DNA of 64,000 bases from NCBI RefSeq assembly GCF_014203225.1, contig NZ_JACHIO010000003.1, forward strand, positions 186,001-250,000, in the 5' to 3' direction. A program made the position numbers and the translations under genes. The notes under the pieces were generated by a model. It saw nothing but the letters and a program-made list of their open reading frames with translations, made no database searches and was not told the DNA's origin. Shown piece by piece: positions 8,971 through 16,082 of the stretch (position 1 is its first letter; each line of letters starts with the position of its first letter). This stretch comes from Granulicella mallensis (GTDB taxonomy: Bacteria > Acidobacteriota > Terriglobia > Terriglobales > Acidobacteriaceae).

Positions 8971-9008
8971 ATATTGCCATATTTGCTATATTGCAAATGT
9001 TGCAATAT
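8971..9008. promoter_or_regulatory. Palindromic operator upstream of XRE regulator
   Basis: A perfect 9-bp inverted repeat (ATATTGCAA at 8988-8996 and TTGCAATAT at 9000-9008, 3-bp centre) lies 28 bases upstream of the XRE start codon. Partial copies of the half site occur just before it (ATATTGCC at 8971 and ATATTTGC at about 8979), giving roughly 8-9-bp phased ATAT-T-GC repeats. This is a strong candidate autoregulatory operator for the XRE protein; the binding itself is inferred. Confidence 0.65.
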
Positions 9009-9036
9009 TCTATATCTCGGACACATTGGGGGCACT

Positions 9037-9717
9037 ATGCAAGGGATGGCGCTTGAGCGCTCACGGAAAGAACGGGGCTTCACGCAAGAGGAGACTGCCA
9101 AATTGTTGGGCGTATCGCAGCCATTCCTTTCTCAAATGGAGAATGGTCAGCGGCCCGTTCAAGAGGCGGTCGCGACGCGGGCCTTTGAACTTCTCGGAGA
9201 ACCGACGCTGCTTCCCCTGGATCCGAACCGGCGTCAGGATGAGACAAGCCTTGCAAACGAGCTAGGCGCACTGGGCTACCCCGGTCTCGCTCCCTTCGCC
9301 GGGCAGCCCTCTCGAAATCCGGCAGAGCTTCTCCTCGACGCGCTTGACCGCCCTGATTTAGATACCCGTGTTGCGGAGGGATTGCCTTGGCTCGCTCTCC
9401 GCTATCCAGATCTGGATTGGGATTGGCTGCTCTCAGAAACGAAATTGCGAAACAGGCAGAACCGATTGGGATTCGTTGTTGGGCTGGCTCAACAGATAGC
9501 GCATCGATCGCAAGGGCTCAACAAGTCACAAAGCAAACTCAACGTCGTGGAGGTGGAACTGGAAAAGGCTCGGCTTGCCAATCCGGACACGTATTGCCAC
9601 GACTCTTGGTCACAGCGCCAACGGGATCAGACGAACAAGCGCCGCTCAGACTTGGCAGAGCACTGGAATCTCACGACGGGGGTCAAAGTTGAGCATCTCG
9701 ATCACTACTCTTCGTGA
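9037..9717 (+). CDS. XRE-family HTH regulator (antitoxin-like)
   Basis: The start chosen is ATG 9037; the frame is open further upstream but that part overlaps the palindromic operator. The 226-residue product has an N-terminal Cro/C1-type HTH (about residues 5-55: RSRKERGFTQEETAKLLGVSQPFLSQMENGQRPV). The rest is a poorly characterised region rich in acidic and aromatic residues (WLALRYPDLDWDWL), with a helical stretch near 150-200. It overlaps the downstream nucleotidyltransferase gene by 29 bases, so the two are translationally coupled. HTH regulator plus nucleotidyltransferase pairs form toxin-antitoxin or phage-defence modules of the AbiE type, and the HTH member usually represses its own operon. 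Confidence 0.8.
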   Translation: MQGMALERSRKERGFTQEETAKLLGVSQPFLSQMENGQRPVQEAVATRAFELLGEPTLLPLDPNRRQDETSLANELGALGYPGLAPFAGQPSRNPAELLLDALDRPDLDTRVAEGLPWLALRYPDLDWDWLLSETKLRNRQNRLGFVVGLAQQIAHRSQGLNKSQSKLNVVEVELEKARLANPDTYCHDSWSQRQRDQTNKRRSDLAEHWNLTTGVKVEHLDHYSS

Positions 9718-10264
9718 ACCATGGCTATCCTTTCTTCATGAAATCGATCAGCAGATTGATGAAGTGACTGTACTTCCCTGCCTTGGCGGATTCGTCGTCA
9801 CGGAGTGCTATGGCAATCAGCGTACAACGGCTGACTTCGATGTTCTCGATGTCGCGCCAAGGAGTATGAGCGCGAAGTTAATTCAGCTGGCTGGGCGAGG
9901 TTCAGAGTTGGCTGTTAGACACCGTCTCTACATCGACGTGGTCGGCGTTGCGTCTGTCCCCTATGAATACGAATCCCGCCTGACCGATTTCTGTCCTGGC
10001 ATGTTCAAGAAACTCCATCTCCGCGTGATGGACCCTTACGACATTGCACTTTCTAAGTTGAGCAGAAACCTTGACCGCGACCACGACGATGTCATGTACC
10101 TGGCGCGCGCTGTTCCTTTCGACCTCGATCTGTTCGAGCGTCGCTACAAGGACGAATTGCGTCCGGATCTCTTCGGAAACATAGCGGAGAAAGACGACTG
10201 GTTTCAGTCCTGGCTAGACGACATCCGGGAAGAGCAGAAGCAGCGGGCGACTGAAGCCTGGTGA
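9689..10264 (+). CDS. Nucleotidyltransferase-like protein (DUF6036/AbiEii-like, toxin candidate)
   Basis: The start is inferred as TTG 9689, inside the end of the XRE gene and preceded by a G-rich site (GGGGG); no ATG is available until well inside the fold. The 191-residue protein shows the minimal nucleotidyltransferase signature: Gly-Gly at 33-34, then the TADFDV motif with Asp49 and Asp51 as the DxD pair, and a third acidic residue at Asp83 in a beta strand (LYIDVVG). A helical part follows with DPYDIALSKLSRNLDRDHDDV, a pattern shared with DUF6036 and AbiEii proteins. Nucleotide transfer to tRNA or protein as a toxic activity is inferred from the family and from the upstream HTH partner. 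Confidence 0.75.
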   Translation: MSISITTLREPWLSFLHEIDQQIDEVTVLPCLGGFVVTECYGNQRTTADFDVLDVAPRSMSAKLIQLAGRGSELAVRHRLYIDVVGVASVPYEYESRLTDFCPGMFKKLHLRVMDPYDIALSKLSRNLDRDHDDVMYLARAVPFDLDLFERRYKDELRPDLFGNIAEKDDWFQSWLDDIREEQKQRATEAW

Positions 10265-10380
10265 CCGCGTTGATGACTTGCCTCTTCGAGCCACAATAAG
10301 CCTATCCAGATCTAAGCCATCTGCTCCGTCTCGCTGCTTTACCGCTGAGGGCGAAGCAAGATGCATTTTGCTGCACAGAG

Positions 10381-10423
10381 TGGCACAAATTCCCGCAAAC
10401 AACTGGCACAAATCTGGCACAAA
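10381..10423. repeat. Three direct repeats TGGCACAAA, possible recombinase arm sites
   Basis: TGGCACAAA occurs exactly at 10381, 10404 and 10415, spaced 23 and 11 bases apart (about two helical turns and one). The cluster lies between the nucleotidyltransferase gene and tRNA-Glu. Short direct repeats next to a tRNA attachment site are typical of tyrosine-integrase arm-binding sites. The function is inferred. Confidence 0.5.
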
Positions 10424-10430
10424 ATCGAAA

Positions 10431-10461
10431 GAGCCGAAAAGGGCTCGCTCGCCTTCGGCTC
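10431..10461 (-). terminator. Rho-independent terminator after tRNA-Glu
   Basis: On the minus strand, GAGCCGAA and TTCGGCTC flank a GC-rich interior to make a strong hairpin followed by a T-rich run (TTTCGATTTT). It lies about 27 bases past the tRNA 3' end and would end its transcript. Confidence 0.65.
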
Positions 10462-10487
10462 TAACTTATTCATTTGTTTGAGGTTTT

Positions 10488-10564
10488 TGGTAGCGTTACC
10501 GGGGCTCGAACCCGGACTCTTCGCCTTGAGAGGGCGACGTGTTAACCAGTTACACCATAACGCC
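10488..10564 (-). tRNA. tRNA-Glu (anticodon CTC)
   Basis: On the minus strand the sequence folds as a complete cloverleaf: 7-bp acceptor (GGCGTTA with TAACGCT, ending in a G-T pair), a D arm (GTGT/ACAC), a 5-bp anticodon stem (TCGCC/GGCGA) with loop CTCTCAA, and a T arm (CCGGG, TTCGAGC, CCCGG), with an encoded 3' CCA. The anticodon is CTC, reading GAG (Glu). Its 3' end faces the T4SS/XRE block, the classical orientation for an island integrated at a tRNA 3' end. Confidence 0.93.
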
Positions 10565-10680
10565 ACATCACGGATGAGGAATCCGTTGCGACTTAAAGAA
10601 GTATAGCAGACAGAAACGAAATAGATTTCCTATGCTACGGCTCAAAAACAATACCACTGACTCGTAGAGTGGCTGAATCC

Positions 10681-10724
10681 TCAGGAAGCAGATTCCCTGC
10701 GGGAATGACAACCAGAAAAGCAAA
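10681..10724. repeat. Fragment of an interspersed intergenic repeat
   Basis: The stretch includes GGGAATGACAACCAGAAAAG, nearly identical to the end of the 56-bp inverted-repeat element at 19965-20153 (GGAATGACAAACCAGAAAAT). It also contains a small hairpin, ATTCCC-tgc-GGGAAT (10692-10706). It looks like a single degenerate arm of the same repeat family. The remaining gap between the tRNA and the DUF507 gene holds nothing else recognisable. Confidence 0.55.
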
Positions 10725-10744
10725 AGCGTCAGAAAAAAAAGACC

Positions 10745-11020
10745 TTACAGCCCAAGCTTCTTGACCTCGTCGTTGTAGTACTTGCGGTACAGGATGTCCC
10801 ACTCCTGCGAACCTTCGACGATGATCTTGCGCTGCGAAGAGATCTTCATGCGCGCGGCGGCATCGATCCTGGTCTCTTCCGTCAGCAGCTTTTCGAGAAT
10901 CTTGCGGGCCTCCTGGCGGATCGTGTTGCGGTCCTCCAGAAAGTCGACTTCGTCGATCTCGGCGAGCGTGTCGGCTACGGTATGGGCGAGCTTGTTGAGC
11001 TTGTCGCGGCTGATTCTCAT
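10745..11020 (-). CDS. DUF507 family protein
   Basis: This 91-residue, mostly helical and highly charged protein has the DUF507 signature: an N-terminal MRISRDKLNKLAHTV and the C-terminal EWDILYRKYYNDEVKKLG. The function of DUF507 is unknown; it is found mainly in Acidobacteria, Deltaproteobacteria and Aquificae. The ATG overlaps the stop of the upstream DUF507 gene (ATGA), so the two are co-translated. A T-rich run follows the stop on the minus strand. Confidence 0.85.
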   Translation of the reverse strand: MRISRDKLNKLAHTVADTLAEIDEVDFLEDRNTIRQEARKILEKLLTEETRIDAAARMKISSQRKIIVEGSQEWDILYRKYYNDEVKKLGL

Positions 11021-11295
11021 AGCACCGCCTTGTACTTGCGCGCGAGCTCGTTCTTTACCTTCTTGAACATCTCTGGGTAGCTGGCGCCGGTCTTGTGCAT
11101 GTCGTCCTGAAAGGCTTCGAGGATGACGCGAACTTCATCGTTGATGCGGTCTTCCAGCGAGAGCTCATCAATCAGGCCTGCGGTGACGCGTTCGTCGACG
11201 AGAGCCGGCTTGTCGGTCTTGATCATCTTCGCCGCAACGAGATGCTTATTCGTCTGCCGGGCGAGATAGCCTACATAGTCCTTGGAAAAAATCAT
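11017..11295 (-). CDS. DUF507 family protein, second copy
   Basis: The start is placed at ATG 11295 (MIFSKDYVGYLARQTNKHL), since N-terminal residues upstream do not resemble the family. The 92-residue protein is a paralogue of its downstream neighbour: both begin with a short MxxS-D/K segment, share a D-R-I-N-D-E-V-R-like centre and end in a charged YP-MFKKVKNELARKYK-type helix. The two overlap by 4 bases. Tandem DUF507 genes suggest a heteromeric complex; the role is unknown. Confidence 0.82.
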   Translation of the reverse strand: MIFSKDYVGYLARQTNKHLVAAKMIKTDKPALVDERVTAGLIDELSLEDRINDEVRVILEAFQDDMHKTGASYPEMFKKVKNELARKYKAVL

Positions 11296-11399
11296 GGTCA
11301 CCAAAAGGTTAGCACGGTGAAATGATTGAGTCAGCAGGTCTTTGCACTCCGGTCGATTCTTTCTTTCCTGTAGCGCACGAGTCTCCCGCATCTGCGAGA

Positions 11400-11870
11400 A
11401 TGGCCTTTATGCATTTGGACGATCTCTCTACACTCAAAGACGATATGGTGGCCTTCATCGCCGGGCATGGCATGAGGCGTATGAACGGTTATGTGCCCGA
11501 AGATGTACCAACGGTCATCTTCGAGGAAGACGATATTGACGGATGGAAAGACTTCGTCGAGCACGCCAAATCCGCCAATGCCCCGTTTCTGACGATGAGC
11601 GAAGTCGTCCTCGAGCCTGAGGATGTTGCGACGCTGATCGGACAGGTGCGCGACCACAACTATCCGGACCACGACGCAGCCGAGCTCGAAGAAGCCCAGG
11701 ATCTGACCCAGCACGTCGGCAAGACCGGCTACCTGCAGCTCGGCTTCTCGCATGGCGGTGTGATGTTTCTCTACGAGACCGCCACCGAATGGTATGACGT
11801 CTTCCAGGAACTGATGGAAACGGTCACCGATCTCGGACAGATTATCGTTGACGATAGCGACGAAGACTGA
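11400..11870 (+). CDS. Conserved hypothetical protein
   Basis: The probable start is ATG 11400 (MAFMHLDDLSTLKDDMVAFIAGHGMRRM); the in-frame ATG at 11409 is also possible. The roughly 156-residue protein is acidic (it ends DDSDED), soluble and without signal peptide or membrane segment. It has features such as EDVPTVIFEEDD and a C-terminal GYLQLGFSHGGVMFLYETATEW region. I do not recognise a family. It is divergent from the DUF507 pair and immediately precedes recJ (7 bases between its stop and the recJ GTG), so it may be co-transcribed with recJ. Confidence 0.7.
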   Translation: MAFMHLDDLSTLKDDMVAFIAGHGMRRMNGYVPEDVPTVIFEEDDIDGWKDFVEHAKSANAPFLTMSEVVLEPEDVATLIGQVRDHNYPDHDAAELEEAQDLTQHVGKTGYLQLGFSHGGVMFLYETATEWYDVFQELMETVTDLGQIIVDDSDED

Positions 11871-11877
11871 GGCTCGC

Positions 11878-13707
11878 GTGAGTGCGCCACCCCTCACCCA
11901 GGTTACCCAGTGGGTCGTCGCAGGCAAGGTTTCCGATACAGCAAAGCAGTTGGAGCGAGAGCTAGGCCTTCCGCCGGCGATCGCCTGCCTGCTGGTTTGC
12001 CGTGGAATCGAAACCGTAACGGCGGCCAGGGCTTTTCTGTCCCCCTCGCTCGACCAACTGCACGATCCCTCCCTCATGCTCGGCATGGATAAGGCTGTGG
12101 CGCGTCTCCGTACGGCACTGCTCCTGCAGGAGCCGGTGCTCATCTACGGCGACTACGACGTCGACGGCACCGTGGCTACCGTGCTTCTGAAGACCGCGGC
12201 AGAACGGGCTGCGGCGGCGATGGGCGTCACCGCCGACATTCGATATCACATCCCCCACCGCATTCGCGAAGGCTATGGGATGCAGGAGCTCCGCATCGAG
12301 GCGGCAGCCGCCGAGGGCGTACGCCTCATCGTCAGCGTCGACACCGGCATCCGTGCCTTCGCCGCTGCCGAAGAGGCCGAGCGTGTCGGCCTCGATCTCA
12401 TCGTGACCGACCATCATCTGCCGGACGGGGCGGAAGGCGTTCCGCGAGCCGTGGCCGTGGTGAATCCGAACCAGCCGGGCTGCGAGTATCCCTACAAAGA
12501 GCTCTGCGGAGCGGCGGTGGCCTTTAAGCTGGCGCAGGCCCTGCTCGAAAGCTCAGTCCAGCAGGAGGACGAGCGCCTCCGTCTGCGCGAAAAGACGCTG
12601 CCCTCCTTCCTGAAGCTGCTGGCGATCGCCACGATCGCAGATGCCGTTCCCCTGACCGGGGAGAACCGGGTCATCGCAGCGCTGGGCCTGCTTGAGCTGC
12701 GGAAGCCGTCACAGGCAGGACTCAAGGCCCTGATGGAGCTGTCCCAGATCGACACCTCGCGCGCCATCTCGGCAACCGACATCGGGTTTCGCCTGGCTCC
12801 GCGCATCAACGCCGCCGGCCGCATGGACATCGCCAGCGATGTTGTGGAGATGTTTCTTACCCGGGACCCGGCGATGGCTCGCACCCTCGCCGAGAAGCTG
12901 CATCGACTGAACGAGGAACGCCGGACAACCGAAGCCGAAGCTCTGCGCGAGATCGAGGACCGGCTGGCCGTGATGGTCGCATCTCCCGATGGGCTTGCGG
13001 CCTGCCTGGTGCTGGACGATCCAGCCTGGCATCGCGGCGTGATCGGCATCCTGGCCTCCCGTGTCGTCGACCGTACGGGCAGGCCCTCTTTGGTGCTGGC
13101 GCATGAAGAGGGGCAGGCCTATGGCTCCGGCCGGTCCGTCGCCGGATTTCATCTGCTCGATGCCCTCACAAGCATCGACACCGAGGAGGACACTCAGCTC
13201 TTCGCACGCTTCGGCGGACATGCGCATGCGGTGGGTTTTTCACTGCCCTCCAGCCAGGTGGAAGACCTGCGCAACCGCATGGCCAGGTATGCGGCCTCGA
13301 AGCGCACGACGGACGACGGGATCACGAAGCTGGATTGCGATCTTGAGCTGCGACTCGGCGAGATCACGCCTGATTTTCTGGTCGCCCTCGAACAGCTTGG
13401 CCCCTTCGGCAACGGGAATGCCGAGCCCGTGTTTCTCAGCTATGGGGTGCGGCTGGCCATCGCGCCCAAGGTCGTCAAGGACCGGCATCTACGTCTGACA
13501 GTAGAGGACCCCGACGACGGTTCGCGGTGGGGGGGCATGGCATGGGGACGGCGCACCGACTGGGCCGCTCGAGCCCGCGAGGAAGGCTGGATGCAAGGCA
13601 GTCTGCTCGACCTTGCCTATCGTCTTCGGCGCAACTGGCACCCTGACTTCGGAGGATGGGAGTTGGAGATCATCGCTATCCGTTCGGGTGCAGCCAACAA
13701 CAGGTAG
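11878..13707 (+). CDS. recJ: Single-stranded-DNA-specific exonuclease RecJ
   Basis: RecJ degrades single-stranded DNA 5' to 3' in recombination and repair. The 609-residue protein (GTG start with GAGG five bases upstream; a TTG at 11848 would extend it into the previous gene) has the DHH-family motifs in order. These are GDYDVDG (near 91-97), SVDTGI (near 143), TDHHLP (near 177-182), NPNQPGCEYPYKELCGAAVAF, and the C-terminal DHHA1 region (VIGILASRV, then FGGHAHAVGFSL and LEQLGPFGNGNAEP). All metal-binding Asp/His residues I can identify are present. The length is typical. Confidence 0.96.
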   Translation: MSAPPLTQVTQWVVAGKVSDTAKQLERELGLPPAIACLLVCRGIETVTAARAFLSPSLDQLHDPSLMLGMDKAVARLRTALLLQEPVLIYGDYDVDGTVATVLLKTAAERAAAAMGVTADIRYHIPHRIREGYGMQELRIEAAAAEGVRLIVSVDTGIRAFAAAEEAERVGLDLIVTDHHLPDGAEGVPRAVAVVNPNQPGCEYPYKELCGAAVAFKLAQALLESSVQQEDERLRLREKTLPSFLKLLAIATIADAVPLTGENRVIAALGLLELRKPSQAGLKALMELSQIDTSRAISATDIGFRLAPRINAAGRMDIASDVVEMFLTRDPAMARTLAEKLHRLNEERRTTEAEALREIEDRLAVMVASPDGLAACLVLDDPAWHRGVIGILASRVVDRTGRPSLVLAHEEGQAYGSGRSVAGFHLLDALTSIDTEEDTQLFARFGGHAHAVGFSLPSSQVEDLRNRMARYAASKRTTDDGITKLDCDLELRLGEITPDFLVALEQLGPFGNGNAEPVFLSYGVRLAIAPKVVKDRHLRLTVEDPDDGSRWGGMAWGRRTDWAARAREEGWMQGSLLDLAYRLRRNWHPDFGGWELEIIAIRSGAANNR

Positions 13708-13786
13708 AATCCTCGTAAACACCTGTGTGTAAAAGTTTTTGCTTCGCTTTGAAAGATTAGACGTCCTATATACTGACGCTTTGCTT

Positions 13787-15040
13787 ATGGCACAACGAGA
13801 GTCCAGTCAAACACGCGGTTGGATGTGGGGTATTGTCGCGCTAATCGCGTGCGGTGCTCTCTTCCTGCTAGTTCATATGGCCTTACGCAGCACCGTGGCC
13901 GTTCATACCGCTACGGTGGGGTATGAGGACATTGCCATTCCCGTTTCAGCGAACGGCATCGTCCAACCCCTGGACGATTTTCAGGCCCATGCGGTCGCGC
14001 CCGGCGCGGTCAAGAAGCTCTTCGTTACAGTGGGGGAGAAGGTCAGCAAGGGGCAGGAACTCGTCCGGATGGACGACAGCGAAGCTCGCAAGAACGTCGT
14101 TGCCGCCCAGGCTTCCCTGCAATCGAGCGAATCGAACCTGAAGAACCTGCAAAACGGCGGCACGCATGGAGAACTGCAAACGCAGACGTCTGACATGAGC
14201 GCTGCCCAGGTACAGGAGCAGCAGGCTGCCACTTCTCTGTCGGCGTTAGAGGCTCTCCAGGCGAAGGGAGCGGCATCGGCGAATGAGGTGGCCACGGCAA
14301 AACAGCGCCTCTCCGAGAGTCAGGCGCGTCTGGCTACCCTGCAGACACACCACTCCAGCCCCTACGGCCCCAACGATATCGCCCCCCTGCAGGCCCAGGT
14401 GGCCCAGGCGCACGCCGCTCTCGAGGCTGCACAGAAGGCCCTCGCGGACATCGACATTCACTCTCCGATGCCTGGCACGGTCTACTACATTCCGGTAGCC
14501 CAATACGACTTCGTGGCGGGCGGCGATACCTTGCTGGACGTTGCGGATCTTACACATATTCAGATTCAGGCCTACTTCGACGAGCCTGAGGTAGGCAAAC
14601 TCGCCGACGGCCAACCTGTAACCATCCTCTGGGACGCCAAGCCCGACCGCATATGGCATGGACACATCCTGCAGATTCCGACAACCATCATCAAATACGG
14701 AACCCGCTACGTCGGTGAGTGCATTATCACTGTCGAAGATGCCAATGGCGATCTGCTCCCCAACACGAATGTCACGGTCAAGGTGATTACGCAGCAACGC
14801 CTGCACGTGTTGAGCGTGCCTCGCGAGGCGCTGCACACCGATGGCCCCAACAACTTTATCTTCAAGATCGTCAATGGACGGCTGCGCAAAACGCCAGTCC
14901 AGGTCGGGTTGGGCTTGAACCTGACGCGTGCTGAAATCACACAGGGGCTGTCTGAGGGCGACACCGTCGTCACCGGCGCAACCACGGAAGCTGACCTGAT
15001 AGACGGGCTCGAAGTAAAGGTAGTAAAGGCGCAGCAGTAG
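13787..15040 (+). CDS. HlyD/RND-type periplasmic adaptor subunit
   Basis: This 417-residue membrane-fusion protein starts at ATG 13787. It has one N-terminal transmembrane helix (about residues 12-33), a lipoyl-like half motif, a long Ala/Gln-rich coiled-coil hairpin (about 105-205), the second lipoyl half (LADIDIHSPMPGTVYYIPV) and a beta-barrel domain (DEPEVGKLADGQPVTILWDA). Such adaptors link an inner-membrane pump to a TolC-type duct. It heads an operon with a TPR protein (start abutting its stop) and TolC. No RND or ABC permease gene follows. Confidence 0.9.
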   Translation: MAQRESSQTRGWMWGIVALIACGALFLLVHMALRSTVAVHTATVGYEDIAIPVSANGIVQPLDDFQAHAVAPGAVKKLFVTVGEKVSKGQELVRMDDSEARKNVVAAQASLQSSESNLKNLQNGGTHGELQTQTSDMSAAQVQEQQAATSLSALEALQAKGAASANEVATAKQRLSESQARLATLQTHHSSPYGPNDIAPLQAQVAQAHAALEAAQKALADIDIHSPMPGTVYYIPVAQYDFVAGGDTLLDVADLTHIQIQAYFDEPEVGKLADGQPVTILWDAKPDRIWHGHILQIPTTIIKYGTRYVGECIITVEDANGDLLPNTNVTVKVITQQRLHVLSVPREALHTDGPNNFIFKIVNGRLRKTPVQVGLGLNLTRAEITQGLSEGDTVVTGATTEADLIDGLEVKVVKAQQ

Positions 15041-16039
15041 ATGGGAAGAACAGATATCCAACGACGGGGCCTGCACAGTATTTTGATCGCTGGAGTGCTT
15101 GCTGCGTCGGCTCTTCCCTGCTTCTCTGCCGACGTTGCAGCCAGCCAGCGAATTGCCAGTGAGCATGCCTTGATGCAAGGCCGGGCAGATGAGGCAATTG
15201 CAGGTTTGCGCACCCTCGTTGCAGCCAACCCAAAGGATGGAGCGGCACACCTGCTGTTGTGCCGCGCGTTCTATGCGGAGGAGCTACCCGATGCTGCCGT
15301 AGCGGAATGTGAAGCAGCTTTGTCGGTACTGGATAAAAACAGCATGGCCCAGGACTGGATGGGTCGCGCCTACGGCATCAAAGCCAGCCACTCCGGCCCC
15401 CTTGCAGGCTACAAGCTGGCCAGCAAGGTCAAGAACGCCTTTGAAGCGGCCGTTGATCTCGATCCCAGGAACGGCGATGCTGTGAACGATCTCAGCGAGT
15501 ACTACATCGGAGCGCCCGCTATCGTGGGCGGAGGGCTCGACAAGGCAGCAGCACTCGCCTCCCGGGTAGAAGCGCAACTTCCACAGCAGGCTCACCGCAC
15601 GCGCGGACTTGCAGCCGAAAAAAATAAAGACCATGCCACCGCAGAGCGCGAGTTTCGCGCTGCAGTAGCCGTCGCAGGACGTCCCGATGCCTGGACAGAC
15701 CTGGGTGCCTACTATGCGCGCCGCAACGATAAAGGCAAGGCCCTCGATGCCTTACGTCAGGCACTCAGCGTCGATCGGTCCCACGACGCTTCGCTGGTGG
15801 ATGTCGCCAGCATCCTGCTCGACATGCACATTGAACCGAAGTTGACCGAACAGACACTGCGCGACTATCTGGCATCCAACGCGAAGAGCGATGCAGCGCC
15901 CGCCTTCAAGGTTCATGTCCTGTTGGGCAAACTACTGCAAAAGCTTGGAAATAAAGCAGGCGCTCGCGATGAGTTTGCCCAGGCCCTCGCTCTGGCCCAT
16001 GAATATGCCCCTGCGCAGAAGGCCATGCAGCAGCTTTAA
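15041..16039 (+). CDS. Exported TPR-repeat protein
   Basis: The 332-residue protein has a signal peptide (cleavage about CFSA|DVAA) and several tetratricopeptide-like repeats. Recognisable helical pairs fall at about residues 38-105, 125-160 and 200-265 (for example AWTDLGAYYARRNDKGKALDALRQALSVD). It starts directly at the adaptor stop (TAGATG) and is followed 43 bases later by tolC. A periplasmic TPR protein inside an adaptor-TolC operon may act as an assembly scaffold. The role is inferred from context. Confidence 0.8.
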   Translation: MGRTDIQRRGLHSILIAGVLAASALPCFSADVAASQRIASEHALMQGRADEAIAGLRTLVAANPKDGAAHLLLCRAFYAEELPDAAVAECEAALSVLDKNSMAQDWMGRAYGIKASHSGPLAGYKLASKVKNAFEAAVDLDPRNGDAVNDLSEYYIGAPAIVGGGLDKAAALASRVEAQLPQQAHRTRGLAAEKNKDHATAEREFRAAVAVAGRPDAWTDLGAYYARRNDKGKALDALRQALSVDRSHDASLVDVASILLDMHIEPKLTEQTLRDYLASNAKSDAAPAFKVHVLLGKLLQKLGNKAGARDEFAQALALAHEYAPAQKAMQQL

Positions 16040-16082
16040 GTGACGAAGATCGCAATCGCGTCGTAAGGTGGAGCAGGAGAGA

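Noticed and set aside
13739-13786. TATACT-like box before the adaptor gene
   Set aside because: The nearest -35-like hexamers are 14 or 24 bases away, wrong spacing for a sigma-70 promoter.
14246-15250. Long minus-strand frame (334 codons) across the adaptor gene
   Set aside because: It lies entirely antisense to a well supported adaptor protein and its sequence resembles no family; a shadow of GC-rich codon bias.
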